A DNA stretch of 64,000 bases from an uncultured Bacteroides sp. (GTDB lineage Bacteria > Bacteroidota > Bacteroidia > Bacteroidales > Bacteroidaceae), in assembly GCA_949285025.1 (NCBI GenBank), contig CASDXG010000096.1, positions 186,001 to 250,000 of the forward strand. Direction: 5' to 3'. The translations under genes and the position numbers were made by a program. Shown here in pieces: positions 34,523-45,408 of this stretch (positions are counted from its first letter, which is position 1; each line of letters begins with the position of its first letter). Under the pieces are notes generated by a model, which searched no databases, was not told where the DNA came from, and worked only from the letters and a program-made list of their open reading frames with translations.

Positions 34523-35920
34523 TTATCTTTGTGGTTCTTGATTCTTTATAATTTGTGCCATAAACTCAGCTTCACAGACAATCTTTTCGCCAACGAAAAC
34601 ATATCCTTTCATGGTTGAGATTCCGCGACGGATTGGAGCCATCAGTTCAACTCGGAATATTAACGTATCTCCGGGAACAACTTTTTGCCGGAATTTCACG
34701 TTGTCTATTTTTAGAAAGTATGTTGAGTATTTCTCCGGCTCATCAACGGAATTTAATACCAATAATCCTCCCACTTGAGCCATTGCTTCTATCTGTAAGA
34801 CTCCCGGCATGACAGGTTCCTGAGGGAAGTGTCCTTGGAAGAATGGTTCATTGGCTGTTACATTTTTCAAGCCCACAATGTGATTGGCCCCGATGGCAAT
34901 TACTTTGTCTACCAGTTGGAACGGGTAGCGGTGTGGCAGTAATTCGCGGATGCGATTTACATCCATTATCGGGGTTTCGTTACAATTGTAGCTGGGAGCT
35001 TGTATTTCATGCAAGCGGATTTCCTTACGTATCTGGCGGGCAAATTTATTGTTTATGGTATGTCCCGGACGTGTAGCAATGATGCGCCCCTTGATGGGTT
35101 TACCGATTAACGCCAAATCACCGATAATATCAAGCAGTTTATGGCGTGCCGGCTCGTTAGGCCATACAAGAGGGATATGGTTAATGTATCCCAACTGACT
35201 TGCGTCCATATGTGGAACGCCCATAACATCTGCCAGTTTATCGAAGTTCTCTTGTGTCATTTGCTTCTCGTAAATGACGATGGCATTATCAAGATCTCCT
35301 CCTTTTATCAGGCCGGCATTAAGTAAAGGTTCTATTTCCCGTACAAAAACAAAAGTACGTGCCGATGCTATTTCTGTGGGGAAATTACTCATATCTTCGA
35401 GTGAAGCGTATTGATTTGTCAGTATCTTCGAATCGTAAGATATTAACGTGTTGATGCAAAAGTTGTCATCGGGCAGTACAACGATAGAAGAACCGGAAGT
35501 CTCATCTCGAAACTCTATTTTCGATTTGATGATATAAAAATCTTTCGGTGCGTTTTGTTCTTCTATTCCTACGCGCTGGATGCAGTCTACATATACTTTT
35601 GCACTTCCGTCTAGAATGGGAAGTTCCGGACCGTTTACTTGGATCAGGCAGTTGTCTATACCTGCCGCATAAAGAGCAGCCATTGCATGTTCTACAGTAC
35701 TTATCTTTACTCCGTTCTTGGCGAGAACCGTTCCTCTGGTTGTATCGATTACGTTTTCTGCAACAGCATCGATGATGGGCTGATTGTCTAAATCAATTCT
35801 TTGTATTTTATACCCGTGATGTTCCGGGGCGGGATTGAATGTGACGGTGAGCTTTATTCCCGTGTGAAGCCCCTTCCCATTCAGTGAAAAACTGCCTTTT
35901 AATGTCTGTTGTTTCAGCAT
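34523..35920 (-). CDS. lpxC-fabZ: fused UDP-3-O-acyl-GlcNAc deacetylase / 3-hydroxyacyl-ACP dehydratase
   Basis: A 465-residue fusion. The LpxC part (about 1-305) begins QQTLKGSFSLNGKGLHTG and supplies the zinc ligands His78 (TVEHAMAAL), His260 and Asp264 (RHKLLDIIGDLAL), and catalytic His287 (RPGHTINNK). The FabZ part (about 318-465) has LLPHRYPFQLVDKV and the active-site His364 and Glu378 in GHFPQEPVMPGVLQIEAMAQ. It thus couples the committed deacetylation of lipid A with the dehydratase that draws 3-hydroxyacyl-ACP to fatty acids, tying their levels. The fusion is known in Bacteroidota. Confidence 0.96.
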   Translation of the reverse strand: MLKQQTLKGSFSLNGKGLHTGIKLTVTFNPAPEHHGYKIQRIDLDNQPIIDAVAENVIDTTRGTVLAKNGVKISTVEHAMAALYAAGIDNCLIQVNGPELPILDGSAKVYVDCIQRVGIEEQNAPKDFYIIKSKIEFRDETSGSSIVVLPDDNFCINTLISYDSKILTNQYASLEDMSNFPTEIASARTFVFVREIEPLLNAGLIKGGDLDNAIVIYEKQMTQENFDKLADVMGVPHMDASQLGYINHIPLVWPNEPARHKLLDIIGDLALIGKPIKGRIIATRPGHTINNKFARQIRKEIRLHEIQAPSYNCNETPIMDVNRIRELLPHRYPFQLVDKVIAIGANHIVGLKNVTANEPFFQGHFPQEPVMPGVLQIEAMAQVGGLLVLNSVDEPEKYSTYFLKIDNVKFRQKVVPGDTLIFRVELMAPIRRGISTMKGYVFVGEKIVCEAEFMAQIIKNQEPQR

Positions 35921-35924
35921 GGGA

Positions 35925-36965
35925 TTATTTATTTAATTGTTGTTTTAGTGTTTCTATCTCCTTTTTCAGGCGTTCAAGTTCGCTGTACATATCGGGAAGT
36001 TTTTTGAAAATAACCGATGACCGGGCGAATTGTTTCGGCTCTATGGCCGGATAACCCATTAAAGTTTGTCCGGATTTTGTGTTTCCCGGTATTCCTGATT
36101 GGGCTCCTATTGTGACGTGATCGCCAACTTCGATGTGTCCTGCCACGCCGACTTGTCCTGCGAATTGACACCATTCGCCGATTTTTGTAGAGCCGGCGAT
36201 TCCGGTTTGCGAGGCGATTACTGTATTGCTTCCTATTTCTACGTTGTGTGCAATTTGAATTAAGTTGTCAAGTTTGGCCCCTTTACGTATGATTGTTGCT
36301 GCCATTGTGGAGCGGTCTACGCAGGTATTTGCTCCTATTTCTACGTTGTCTTCAATGATGACGATACCTATTTGTGGTATTTTTTCGAATCCTTCAGGTG
36401 AGGGAGCGAATCCGAAGCCGTCAGCTCCGATGACGCATCCGCCGTGAAGTATGCAGTTGTTGCCTATACGACAGTCGTGATAGATTGTAACGTGGGGATA
36501 AAGTGTGGTATTGTTTCCTACTTTAGCATGGCTTCCTACGGTTACGTGTGGATGGATATAGGCGTTGTCTCCGATTTCAGCTCCATCTTCTATGCATGCG
36601 AACGGGGCGATATATACATTTTCCCCTATTTTAGCGCTTGGCGCAACCGAGGCTAACGGGTCGATTCCTGTTTTCTTCGTTTTGCTTGCTTCGTATAATG
36701 TCATGAGTTTTGCCAAGCATTCATATGCGTTCTCTACTTTAATCAGAGTAGGTCTTACCGCTCTTTCCGGTTCGAAATCTTTATTGACAAGCACTATCGA
36801 CGCCTGAGTATCATATATATAATGTGTATATTTAGGATTTGATAGAAAAGAAATTGCTCCGGGAACGCCGTTTTCTATTGTCGCAAACGTATGGACTTTC
36901 ACATTTTCATCTCCGCATATTGTTCCTTTTACATATTCTGCTATTTGTTTGGCTGAAAACTCCAT
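35925..36965 (-). CDS. lpxD: UDP-3-O-(3-hydroxyacyl)glucosamine N-acyltransferase
   Basis: A 346-residue trimeric acyltransferase that adds the second acyl chain to the lipid A precursor. The N-terminal uridine-binding domain (about 1-100) has [19 protein letters not shown]; the left-handed beta-helix (100-300) carries the catalytic His in [14 protein letters not shown] near 240; a C-terminal helix ([19 protein letters not shown]) ends it as a coiled coil. It is the first gene of the lipid A operon. Confidence 0.96.
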   Translation of the reverse strand: MEFSAKQIAEYVKGTICGDENVKVHTFATIENGVPGAISFLSNPKYTHYIYDTQASIVLVNKDFEPERAVRPTLIKVENAYECLAKLMTLYEASKTKKTGIDPLASVAPSAKIGENVYIAPFACIEDGAEIGDNAYIHPHVTVGSHAKVGNNTTLYPHVTIYHDCRIGNNCILHGGCVIGADGFGFAPSPEGFEKIPQIGIVIIEDNVEIGANTCVDRSTMAATIIRKGAKLDNLIQIAHNVEIGSNTVIASQTGIAGSTKIGEWCQFAGQVGVAGHIEVGDHVTIGAQSGIPGNTKSGQTLMGYPAIEPKQFARSSVIFKKLPDMYSELERLKKEIETLKQQLNK

Positions 36966-37141
36966 AACCTTATATTCTTTTTATTTTTTCTTTTTCTGTG
37001 AACTGTTTTTTCTGTCTTCTCGGAATGAGAAATTCTTTAATTATGCAAATTACGTATATTTTTTTTATATATCCGTCTAAAAAGGCAATTATTTCTCATT
37101 TTGACCTCTGAAGAGAGGGAAAAGAGTGCGTATATGGTAAT

Positions 37142-37187
37142 AAAAAACACCGCTCCCGCATTGAATGATATGGGAACGGTGTTTTTT
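37142..37187. terminator. terminator after pyrF
   Basis: AAAAAACACCG and CGGTGTTTTTT form the outer stem, with CTCCC/GGGA(A) pairing inside. On the minus strand a T run follows, as needed to end pyrF. Confidence 0.8.
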
Positions 37188-37201
37188 AAAGGTCGATATG
37201 T

Positions 37202-38026
37202 TTATAAAATTCGTTTCAGGATTTCGCTCATTTGTTGCTGTACTTTTTGCGCTTCTTCGCCGGCTTTTTCTGCAAATTTCTCGGTTTTGTCGGCATAAAT
37301 AATAGCACGGCTTGAGTTGACTATCAGTCCGCATTCGTCAGTCATTCCGTATCGGCAGACTTCCTCAAGGGAGCCGCCTTGTGCGCCGATGCCGGGAACC
37401 AGCAGGAAATGTTTGGGCGCAATCTTACGGATATCTTCAAACATGCGGCCTTGTGTGGCGCCTACTACATACATCATATTCGTATCGTTTGCCCATTCTT
37501 GCGATTTGCGTAATACTTTCTCGAAGAGGCGTTCTCCGCTTTCATCCGTTGTCAGTTGGAAGTCGTGTGAACCTTTATTAGATGTCAATGCCAGTAAGAT
37601 AACCCATTTCCCTTCGTATGTCAGGAAAGGAGTCACGCTGTCTTCCCCCATATATGGTGCTACGGTAACAGCGTCTATGCTGAGTTCTTCGAAAAATGTG
37701 CGGGCATACATGGCCGAAGTATTGCCGATATCTCCGCGCTTTGCATCGGCTATGATGAACTGGTCGGGATAATTCTTTTTGATATATTCTACGGTTTTCT
37801 CAAAAGCAATCCAGCCTTTTACACCCATGCTTTCATAAAAAGCAAGATTCGGCTTGTATGCAATACAGAAAGGGGCGGTAGCATCGATAATGGCCTTGTT
37901 GAAAGCAAAAACAGGGTCTGTTTCTTTTAGCAGATGTTCCGGAATCTTTTTTATGTCGGTATCCAGTCCTACGCAGAGGAAAGACGATTTTTTCTTGATG
38001 TTTTCAAATAATTCTTGCTTGTTCAT
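37202..38026 (-). CDS. pyrF: orotidine 5'-phosphate decarboxylase
   Basis: A 274-residue TIM-barrel enzyme for the last step of UMP synthesis. It begins [17 protein letters not shown] and has the catalytic Lys/Asp cluster [17 protein letters not shown] near residue 95; the phosphate-binding end shows [16 protein letters not shown]. The length and ADAKRGDIG signature are those of the longer type 2 OMP decarboxylases. It is followed on the strand by a terminator and preceded six bases upstream by the membrane protein gene. Confidence 0.95.
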   Translation of the reverse strand: MNKQELFENIKKKSSFLCVGLDTDIKKIPEHLLKETDPVFAFNKAIIDATAPFCIAYKPNLAFYESMGVKGWIAFEKTVEYIKKNYPDQFIIADAKRGDIGNTSAMYARTFFEELSIDAVTVAPYMGEDSVTPFLTYEGKWVILLALTSNKGSHDFQLTTDESGERLFEKVLRKSQEWANDTNMMYVVGATQGRMFEDIRKIAPKHFLLVPGIGAQGGSLEEVCRYGMTDECGLIVNSSRAIIYADKTEKFAEKAGEEAQKVQQQMSEILKRIL

Positions 38027-38031
38027 AGGTT

Positions 38032-39750
38032 TTATTTGTTAATTGTTTGTATTTCGTTGTGATAAAGTTCACCTTCTATCGTGATGCTTACTCTTCCGTT
38101 TGTATCTGCATACGCGTATTTGTAAAAATCACATCCGGACATGACGAACACATTGTCGGTGCGTGTCTTTAATGGCGGCGAGACAATGCTGTCGTTTTTA
38201 TCTAACGTACGTAGCATTTCAAGCGGAATGCATACCGTATCGTTTGCAAAGTTCAGAGCGATGCGTAATGTATCTGTTTGTGAAACTTCCTGAACAGCAC
38301 GGATACGGGTGCAATATCGGAACCCTTTGGGTACCGTTGTTGTGATGTTATAAGGCCGGTTATAGCCGAGATATTCCGATTCGGCGGTTATCGTATCTAT
38401 ACTGAATTTATAGAAATCTATGCTGGCATCCACCAAGTCGTTGATGCTTCCCTCATCGAACCAATCGTGTAAATATTTGATTTTATCGTTTATTTGCGCA
38501 GCCTCATAAGCGGGAAATGATTTTAACCACGCATCGTACACCTCTTCCGATAGAGGAAGTTTTTCCAAACCGCTTCGTTCCAGTTCTTTCTTTATCTCGT
38601 TGCGTAGCGTGGTGCGTGTAATGCTTGCATAGTTGACAGGCAGGACTGATGTCAGTAAGAATACGGCGGAGAATGAAATGGGAATCCAACTTATGCGTTT
38701 GGCTCTTCCTTTGAATAGTCCGATGCATACGAAATAAAACCACAGATTCAGCGTAGCCAGGTATAAACGATTTATTGTGATGCCGTAATCGTTGAAACGG
38801 CGTATGATGCCGATGCTCATCAGCAGGAGTAGGGGCAGAATCAAAATGGGGAGCCAGCGTACGGTTTGTTCTTTCCATTTCAGGGAGTTTTGCATGCGGG
38901 ACGGATAAAGTCCGTATTCTATAACGAGGCAAAAGAGCATGAGGATAACGACCGGCCATGAAACCCAGCCGTTGGGCAACTCCCAAGCAAGCAGGATACG
39001 GAACAAATAGACGTAAAGAACGAATAAATATCCTCCGGTGAGCGGAAGAAACAGATAGCGGATTACGCCGTTTTGAAAGTTCGTGGCATGAATGGTATGG
39101 TTATGTTTTGCTCTTCCTTGCGGCAGCAAACCGAGAAACAGCAGCATGGAAAGCAATACAAGACATAATACGAGAACGTAAAGATAGCATGTGTGACTGA
39201 CCGGTATTTCGAAAAGTTTGTGGAGAGAAAGGATCAAGAGGCAAATTCCTCCGCACATGATTCCTCCGACTGTGAGTGAAAGTGAGGCACTGTATATGAC
39301 GCTTTGTGTGAAATTCCATATCGGAATATCATCCTTATCGCGGAAAAATGAGAGAAAGAATATGGAAAGCACAATGCCCAATAAAGCTGCTCCATGTGCA
39401 ATGGCAAGTTCGATGTTTTTTGTATCGCACGCATTATATAAAAAGATGGCATCGGCTACCAACAGCAAATGCGATATGCATTGTACGATGATTCTTGTTT
39501 TTTTACTTCTTACTTCTTCCGACCACAAATGAAGACTTAATGAAAGGCATGTTCCTACGGATAGATAGTATCCTAAGATTACCAGAAAATGTTCGTCTTG
39601 TTGTGTCCCTTTTTCGGGGATTAAGTAACAAAAGTAGATTGTGAGCGCAATGGAAAATGCCACAGTCGTAGGGAAACGTACAATGCATTTGCGGAGTATT
39701 TCCTTGAGATTGCAGAGGAAAGAAGTGATTTGTCGTTTTACGGTTGTCAT
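38032..39750 (-). CDS. DUF4153-type polytopic membrane protein
   Basis: A 572-residue integral membrane protein with about ten to twelve hydrophobic helices (from [19 protein letters not shown] through about residue 365) and a C-terminal soluble domain of about 190 residues, probably outside the membrane. The layout matches DUF4153 proteins, whose role is not known. I place the start at MTTVKRQ, which avoids overlapping prfA; an alternative Met 42 bases upstream overlaps its end by 11 bases. It lies between prfA and pyrF in a five-gene same-strand run. Confidence 0.65.
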   Translation of the reverse strand: MTTVKRQITSFLCNLKEILRKCIVRFPTTVAFSIALTIYFCYLIPEKGTQQDEHFLVILGYYLSVGTCLSLSLHLWSEEVRSKKTRIIVQCISHLLLVADAIFLYNACDTKNIELAIAHGAALLGIVLSIFFLSFFRDKDDIPIWNFTQSVIYSASLSLTVGGIMCGGICLLILSLHKLFEIPVSHTCYLYVLVLCLVLLSMLLFLGLLPQGRAKHNHTIHATNFQNGVIRYLFLPLTGGYLFVLYVYLFRILLAWELPNGWVSWPVVILMLFCLVIEYGLYPSRMQNSLKWKEQTVRWLPILILPLLLLMSIGIIRRFNDYGITINRLYLATLNLWFYFVCIGLFKGRAKRISWIPISFSAVFLLTSVLPVNYASITRTTLRNEIKKELERSGLEKLPLSEEVYDAWLKSFPAYEAAQINDKIKYLHDWFDEGSINDLVDASIDFYKFSIDTITAESEYLGYNRPYNITTTVPKGFRYCTRIRAVQEVSQTDTLRIALNFANDTVCIPLEMLRTLDKNDSIVSPPLKTRTDNVFVMSGCDFYKYAYADTNGRVSITIEGELYHNEIQTINK

Positions 39751-39781
39751 GGCGTAGAAAGATTTGGTAAAAATATCTCGT

Positions 39782-40891
39782 TTAAAATTCACTTTCCTTT
39801 AAGCGCTCGGCATTTTCTGCCACGATGAGGTGGTCTATACAATCCTGTATGTTCCCGTCCATAAAGGCAGGAAGATTGTACATGGTATAGTTGATGCGGT
39901 GATCGGTTACGCGTCCTTGCGGATAATTATAGGTACGTATCTTGGCGGAACGGTCGCCGGTGCTGACCATTGTTTTGCGTCTTGATGCGATATCATCGAT
40001 GTATTTTTGGTGCTCTTTGTCGTATATGAATGTCCGTAAACGCGCAAGTGCCCGTTCTTTGTTCTTTGGTTGGTCTCGGGTTTCAGTGCATTCTATGAGG
40101 ATTTCCTCTACGATTCCGGTATTGGGATTCTTCCAATTGTAGCGAAGGCGCACTCCCGATTCCACTTTGTTTACGTTTTGTCCTCCGGCTCCTCCGCTTC
40201 GGAACGTATCCCATTTAATTTCTCCTTCATTAATTTCTACGTCGAATGGCTCGGCTTCCGGCAAAACGGCAACAGAAGCGGCTGAAGTATGGATGCGTCC
40301 CTGTGTTTCTGTTACGGGAACCCGCTGAACTCTGTGTACGCCCGATTCGTATTTCAGCGTTCCATATACCTTTTCTCCCGTAACGGAACAGATAATTTCT
40401 TTGAAGCCTCCGCCGGCTCCTTCGTTATAACTGGAGACTTCCAGTTTCCATCCTTTCAAATTGCAGTACCGGGAATACATGCGAAACAGGTCGCCTGCGA
40501 AGATTGCCGCCTCGTCTCCTCCTGTTCCTCCGCGGATTTCCAGAATTGCGTTCCGGTCATCCTGAGGGTCGGAAGGTACGAGCAACAGTTTGATTTTTTC
40601 TTCTATCTCGGGAATGCGAGTTTCGCACCGGGAAACTTCCTCACGGGCAATCTCTTTCATTTCCGGATCGTTCTCATTCATCATCAACCGGGCTTCCTTC
40701 AAGTTGCTCAGGCATTGCACATATTCTTTACGTGCCTGCACGATGTCTCCCAGTTCTTTGTATTCTTTGGTGAGTCTGATGTAGCGCTTTTGGTCGGAAA
40801 TAACCGTCGGGTCGCTAATCAAGGTGGAAACTTCGTCGAAACGTATTACTAAGTTGTTTAATTTTTCCAGTAATGTATTGTTTTCTGCCAT
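39782..40891 (-). CDS. prfA: peptide chain release factor 1
   Basis: A 369-residue release factor for UAA and UAG. The catalytic GGQ is in RSGGAGGQNVNKVESGVRL near residue 240, and the RF1 type is set by the tripeptide PVT of VQRVPVTETQGRIHTSAA (a PxT motif; RF2 has SPF). The N-terminal helical domain spans about 1-110. The frame is continuous with no programmed frameshift, as expected for RF1. Confidence 0.96.
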   Translation of the reverse strand: MAENNTLLEKLNNLVIRFDEVSTLISDPTVISDQKRYIRLTKEYKELGDIVQARKEYVQCLSNLKEARLMMNENDPEMKEIAREEVSRCETRIPEIEEKIKLLLVPSDPQDDRNAILEIRGGTGGDEAAIFAGDLFRMYSRYCNLKGWKLEVSSYNEGAGGGFKEIICSVTGEKVYGTLKYESGVHRVQRVPVTETQGRIHTSAASVAVLPEAEPFDVEINEGEIKWDTFRSGGAGGQNVNKVESGVRLRYNWKNPNTGIVEEILIECTETRDQPKNKERALARLRTFIYDKEHQKYIDDIASRRKTMVSTGDRSAKIRTYNYPQGRVTDHRINYTMYNLPAFMDGNIQDCIDHLIVAENAERLKESEF

Positions 40892-40911
40892 GCGGAGATT
40901 TTAAAAGGACT

Positions 40912-42081
40912 TTAGTATTTGAATTCACCGAATTCGCTGCGAATGATTAATTCTTTATGGTCGCATGCTTCAATGCGGCCGATAATGCGTGCGTCGATGT
41001 TGAATGATTTACTGACGGCAATTACTTCTTCTGCGTGTTCCGGTGCGAGGTATACTTCCAGACGATGGCCCATGTTGAACACTTTATACATTTCTTCCCA
41101 TTCTGTTCCGCTCTGTTCTTTGATGGTTTTAAATAAAGGCGGAACCGGGAACAGGTTATCTTTTATTACACGGCACTTATCGTTTACAAAGTGCAGTACC
41201 TTTGTTTGTGCTCCTCCGGAGCAGTGAACCATTCCGTGTATCTGCGGACGTAATGTATCCAATAGTTTTTTCACTACCGGAGCATAAGTACGTGTGGGGG
41301 AGAGGACAAGCTTCCCTGCATTGACGGGTGAGCCTTCAACGCTATCGGTAAGCTTGAGTTTTCCGCTGTATACCAGCTCTTCCGGAACCGATTTGTCATA
41401 ACTTTCCGGATATTTTTCTGCGAGATATTTGGCAAACACATCGTGACGTGCACTGGTCAGTCCGTTACTTCCCATTCCTCCGTTGTATTCTTTCTCATAA
41501 GTAGCTTGTCCGAAAGAAGCCAATCCCACAATTACGTCTCCCGGACGAATGTTTGCATTATCTATTACGTCGGAGCGTTTCATGCGGCATGTCACTGTAC
41601 TGTCTACAATAATTGTGCGAACAAGGTCGCCGACATCGGCAGTTTCACCACCTGTTGCATAAACTCCTATGCCCATATTCCGAAGCTCTGCCAGTAATTC
41701 GTCTGTTCCGTTTATGATAGCCGAAATCACTTCTCCGGGAATCAACAGTTTGTTGCGTCCTATTGTTGACGATACAAGAATATTATCTACGGCGCCTACG
41801 CAAAGCAGGTCGTCGATATTCATGATTAAAGCATCCTGTGCAATGCCTTTCCAAACGGAAAGGTCGCCTGTTTCTTTCCAATACATGTATGCCAACGACG
41901 ATTTGGTTCCTGCTCCGTCTGCATGCATGATGTTGCAATATTCAGGATCTCCGCCTAAAATGTCGGGGATAATTTTGCAAAATGCATTGGGGAAAATTCC
42001 TTTATCAATGTTTTTTATGGCGTTATGTACATCTTCTTTTGATGCCGATACGCCGCGTTGCATATATCGTTGATTGCTCAT
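40912..42081 (-). CDS. purM: phosphoribosylformylglycinamidine cyclo-ligase
   Basis: A 389-residue AIR synthetase of purine biosynthesis. ATP-grasp-like PurM features are HADGAGTKSSLAYMYWK near residue 53, MNIDDLLCVGAVDNILVS near 88, ATGGETADVGDLVRT near 140 and MVHCSGGAQTKVLHFV near 285. It is about 40 residues longer than the E. coli enzyme, mainly from insertions, as in the Bacteroidota version. A consensus -7 element lies 38 bases upstream. Confidence 0.92.
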   Translation of the reverse strand: MSNQRYMQRGVSASKEDVHNAIKNIDKGIFPNAFCKIIPDILGGDPEYCNIMHADGAGTKSSLAYMYWKETGDLSVWKGIAQDALIMNIDDLLCVGAVDNILVSSTIGRNKLLIPGEVISAIINGTDELLAELRNMGIGVYATGGETADVGDLVRTIIVDSTVTCRMKRSDVIDNANIRPGDVIVGLASFGQATYEKEYNGGMGSNGLTSARHDVFAKYLAEKYPESYDKSVPEELVYSGKLKLTDSVEGSPVNAGKLVLSPTRTYAPVVKKLLDTLRPQIHGMVHCSGGAQTKVLHFVNDKCRVIKDNLFPVPPLFKTIKEQSGTEWEEMYKVFNMGHRLEVYLAPEHAEEVIAVSKSFNIDARIIGRIEACDHKELIIRSEFGEFKY

Positions 42082-42118
42082 GAGAAGTGAATGAATAATT
42101 TGATTTCTTTTTTATTTG

Positions 42119-42126
42119 CAAATGTA
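42119..42126 (-). promoter_or_regulatory. -7 element for purM
   Basis: The minus strand reads TACATTTG, a perfect TAnnTTTG match 38 bases upstream of the purM start. Confidence 0.5.
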
Positions 42127-42168
42127 ATGAATATTTCGTTTACATCCTATATCGGATGCGTGATAATG

Positions 42169-43830
42169 CTACCGTATAATGATACCTACAGGTTGTCGGA
42201 TTCCATCGGGGCTTTCTATAAAAACACGGAAGAATCCTTTGCCGAAGCTTTCGGGGATTTGTGGAGAAGCTTTCGGGCTTTTTAGTAAATCGCTTCCTGT
42301 GGCGTCGGTAATGACCAACTTATGTCGGGAAGGAACCGGAGGTAAAGTTTGCAGAACGGGGAGGTCATCGTCGGCCGGTTTGTTTACAGGTGTGGGCAAA
42401 CTTTCGTTTCCATACCGGTCTACTGCCGTTATTGTCCAATAAAGCTTGTCGGTGAATGAAGAAGAAGCCCGGTGTGTATATATGGTATCTTCGTAATGTG
42501 CTTCTACGATGTTAGAACTGTTTTCTATGTCTACCGGATATGTATCGGAAGCATAGACACGATAAAATATGGTGGTCGGGCTATTGTCTGTAGACGGTTT
42601 CCATTGGATTTTTGTTTGCAGTTTTTCTCTTTCAGTGGAAATGAGTACAGGAATTGAGGGGGGAATTGTGTCGAGACGGTTCATCGGAGGAATTGCTGCC
42701 GGATAAGGATAAATGAAATTTTTTAATTGTCCGAGAACTCCTTTTGTGTCATCCATGAGAAAACTGTTCCTGAAGAAGGCTTGTCCGTCGGTTTTTATTT
42801 TACGGGAAAAGGAGATCTGTCGGAGAATTTCATCAATGTCCCAGTCTTGTTCTTCCGGATGCAGGAAATAAAGGCCTAATCCCGGTATTATCCACCGTCC
42901 GTTTTTGTTTTCTTCCCAATTGAGGGCGAATGGGAAAAATTGATTGCCTTTAAAATAAATCATGGGAAATAAGGCATCTTGTATGCCTTCTTCCAGCCAT
43001 TTTTGTGCGTCTTGGCAGGCCGTTTCATAAGCATTCCAACGTTTGGTGCTGTAACGAGGCATGTCTTTGTATTTCCCGATGGGAGAACTGCTGACCTTGA
43101 CCCAAGGCTTTATGCTTTTTACTTCGGTGTAAAGTCGGCGAACAATGCGCGTGATGTTGTTTCTTCTCCATTGCTTTAAGTCCTGTTCTCTTTTCTGTTT
43201 TTTGAACGAACTGCGGTCGAAGCTTTCATTTATTCTCTCCGGGTAGCGAATATAATCAAGGTGAATGCCATCAACATCGTATTGCATTACAATTTCTTTT
43301 ACGATGGACGCAAGATAACGGTCCGTCTCAGGATTTGCTGGATCTAAATACCATTGTCCGTTGTATTGCTTGCATATTTGGGGATGCCTTTTTGTAACGG
43401 CATTTTTCCCTAATCGTTTTATTTGGCGGTTGCTGCCTAATGGAATTGTTACTATCCATGCGTGGAGCTCAAGACCGCGTTTATGGCACTCGTCGATGGC
43501 GAATCGTAAGGGGTCGTATCCGGGCGATTTACCCGGAACTCCGCTAAGCGATTCAGTGAAGGGCTCGAATTTTGAAGGATAGATTACGTCTCCTCTTAAC
43601 CGGGTCTGGAATAATATAGTGTTGAAGTTCGCTTCTTTCAGTTTGTCCAGTATTGAGCAAAGTTCACGTTTCTGGGCTTCTATACCGGCAGGAGTCGTGG
43701 CTCTTTGGGTAGGCCAGTCTAATCCTCCGAGAGTTGTCAGCCATGTTGCACGTATTTCATGCTTGGGTTGCGCGTATCCGGCAATAAAGAATGTAAGAAA
43801 GAGAAATATGGAAAGGATATGTTTGTGCAT
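42169..43830 (-). CDS. GHL10/DUF187-type glycoside hydrolase-like protein, exported
   Basis: A 553-residue exported protein: signal peptide ILSIFLFLTFFIAGYAQ, then a TIM-barrel-like domain beginning EIRATWLTTLGGLDWP. Motifs of the GHL10 (YngK) family include FNTILFQTRLRGDVIYPS, HAWIVTIPLG and VDGIHLDYIRYPERI, whose Asp residues are candidate catalytic groups. A fibronectin-like domain follows from about residue 385 (PPSIPVLISTEREKLQTKIQWKPS). Relatives may cleave peptidoglycan-derived or other glycans; substrate is unproven. It is divergent from cstA. Confidence 0.85.
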   Translation of the reverse strand: MHKHILSIFLFLTFFIAGYAQPKHEIRATWLTTLGGLDWPTQRATTPAGIEAQKRELCSILDKLKEANFNTILFQTRLRGDVIYPSKFEPFTESLSGVPGKSPGYDPLRFAIDECHKRGLELHAWIVTIPLGSNRQIKRLGKNAVTKRHPQICKQYNGQWYLDPANPETDRYLASIVKEIVMQYDVDGIHLDYIRYPERINESFDRSSFKKQKREQDLKQWRRNNITRIVRRLYTEVKSIKPWVKVSSSPIGKYKDMPRYSTKRWNAYETACQDAQKWLEEGIQDALFPMIYFKGNQFFPFALNWEENKNGRWIIPGLGLYFLHPEEQDWDIDEILRQISFSRKIKTDGQAFFRNSFLMDDTKGVLGQLKNFIYPYPAAIPPMNRLDTIPPSIPVLISTEREKLQTKIQWKPSTDNSPTTIFYRVYASDTYPVDIENSSNIVEAHYEDTIYTHRASSSFTDKLYWTITAVDRYGNESLPTPVNKPADDDLPVLQTLPPVPSRHKLVITDATGSDLLKSPKASPQIPESFGKGFFRVFIESPDGIRQPVGIIIR

Positions 43831-43850
43831 ATAAATGAAAAATTATTTTG

Positions 43851-43858
43851 CAAAGATA
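43851..43858 (-). promoter_or_regulatory. -7 element for the GHL10 gene
   Basis: TATCTTTG on the minus strand, a perfect match, 21 bases upstream of the gene's ATG and interleaved with the cstA promoter. Confidence 0.5.
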
Positions 43859-43879
43859 GAGACTAATCGCGATATTTCG

Positions 43880-43887
43880 TATTTTTG
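43880..43887 (+). promoter_or_regulatory. -7 element for cstA
   Basis: TATTTTTG, a perfect TAnnTTTG match. It lies inside the longer open frame that begins at 43835, so it points to the GTG at 43913 as the true cstA start. Confidence 0.5.
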
Positions 43888-43912
43888 CCCGATTAAACAA
43901 AAAAATAAAATT

Positions 43913-45373
43913 GTGGTAACTTTTTCGATAGCTTTATTATTGTTGCTTGTCGGGTATTGGACTTATGGAAGTTATATGAACCGTATTTTTTCTCCAGACC
44001 CGAAGCGGAAGACACCGGCACTGGCGATGACCGATGGAGTAGATTTCATTCCTTTGCCAACATGGAAAGTCTTTATGATTCAATTTCTGAATATTGCCGG
44101 GTTAGGTCCCATCTTCGGAGCGATTATGGGCGCGCAGTTTGGGACGGCATCGTACTTATGGATTGTCTTCGGGACGATATTTGCCGGAGCAGTACATGAT
44201 TTTCTTTCGGGGACTTTGTCCATACGGCATTCGGGAGAGAGTTTGACGGAGATGATAGGACGTTATTTAGGACCGCGCACGAAAAGAGTGTCTTGTGTCT
44301 TTACCGTATTGTTGATGATTTTGGTTGGTGCCGTTTTTGTATCCGGACCGGCGGAACTGTTGGCAGGAATGACGCCGGAATATTTTGATATATATTTCTG
44401 GATGGTGGTGATTTTTCTGTATTATGTGTTGGCAACCATGCTTCCCATCGACAAGATAATCGGGCGTATTTATCCTATTTTTGCTGCGGCATTGCTGTTT
44501 ATGGCCATAGGGATAGTGGTGATGCTTTATGTGAAAAGTCCTGATTTGCCGGAAATTTGGGAAGGATTCGGTACGAAGTATGAAACGAATCCTATCTTTC
44601 CGATGATGTTTGTGTCGATAGCTTGCGGTGCGATTAGCGGTTTTCATGCCACGCAATCTCCCCTGATGGCTCGCTGCATAACGAATGAAAAATATTGCCG
44701 TCCGGTATTTTATGGAGCAATGGTTACTGAAGGAATTGTGGCATTAATATGGGCTGCTGTGGCTACTTACTTTTTCCATGAGCATGGGGTCGTGGATGAA
44801 GCAACCGGAATAGCCTATTCGGGAGCGAAAGTCGCTACGGAAATCTCGAAAGAATGGTTAGGTACATTCGGTGGTATATTGGCAGTCTTGGGAATTGTGG
44901 CTGCACCTATTACGAGTGGTGATACGGCATTGCGTTCCGCGCGTCTTATTATTGCGGACTTTTTCCGCATAGAGCAGCACAGTATTTATAAGAGACTATT
45001 GATAAGTCTTCCCATTTTCTTGTGTACGATAGGCGTTTTGTTATATAGTTTTAAGGACGTGGACGGATTTAAAATTATCTGGCGTTATTTCGCTTGGTGC
45101 AATCAAACCTTGTCGGTTTTCACGTTGTGGGCGGTTACTATATATCTTGTTCGGGCTAAAAAGAACTTTTGGATTGCTTTGATTCCGGCACTGTTTATGA
45201 CAAGTGTTTGTTCGACTTATATATTGATAGCCCCAGAAGGACTCGGATTGTCTGCCACCATATCTTATATATTAGGTATGGCGTGTGTGTTATTTGCGGT
45301 AATATGGTTTGTTGTGTGGTACTGTAAAAACTGCCGGAACCGTGCAAATGAATTAGGAAGTAGAAATGTTTAG
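43913..45373 (+). CDS. cstA: CstA-family transporter (carbon starvation protein A)
   Basis: A polytopic inner-membrane protein of about 486 residues with roughly 13 helices. CstA hallmarks are [50 protein letters not shown] and [17 protein letters not shown]. CstA proteins take up pyruvate or peptides during carbon limitation. The product of the longer frame would start MKNYFAKIETN, an unlikely soluble extension crossing a promoter; a GTG start at 43913 ([16 protein letters not shown]) matches the family. It is followed by ybjQ and a porin-like gene on the same strand, a possible operon. Confidence 0.88.
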   Translation: MVTFSIALLLLLVGYWTYGSYMNRIFSPDPKRKTPALAMTDGVDFIPLPTWKVFMIQFLNIAGLGPIFGAIMGAQFGTASYLWIVFGTIFAGAVHDFLSGTLSIRHSGESLTEMIGRYLGPRTKRVSCVFTVLLMILVGAVFVSGPAELLAGMTPEYFDIYFWMVVIFLYYVLATMLPIDKIIGRIYPIFAAALLFMAIGIVVMLYVKSPDLPEIWEGFGTKYETNPIFPMMFVSIACGAISGFHATQSPLMARCITNEKYCRPVFYGAMVTEGIVALIWAAVATYFFHEHGVVDEATGIAYSGAKVATEISKEWLGTFGGILAVLGIVAAPITSGDTALRSARLIIADFFRIEQHSIYKRLLISLPIFLCTIGVLLYSFKDVDGFKIIWRYFAWCNQTLSVFTLWAVTIYLVRAKKNFWIALIPALFMTSVCSTYILIAPEGLGLSATISYILGMACVLFAVIWFVVWYCKNCRNRANELGSRNV

Positions 45374-45408
45374 TCAGAAAGGTTATATTTTTATATTTAT
45401 ATTTAGCT

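Noticed and set aside
40289-40852. A 187-codon plus-strand frame within prfA
   Set aside because: Antisense to the conserved release factor; Phe and Ser-rich without motifs, so a shadow of its codon use.
43835-43912. A longer N-terminus for CstA from the ATG at 43835
   Set aside because: It would cover two consensus -7 elements and add a polar extension not found in CstA proteins.
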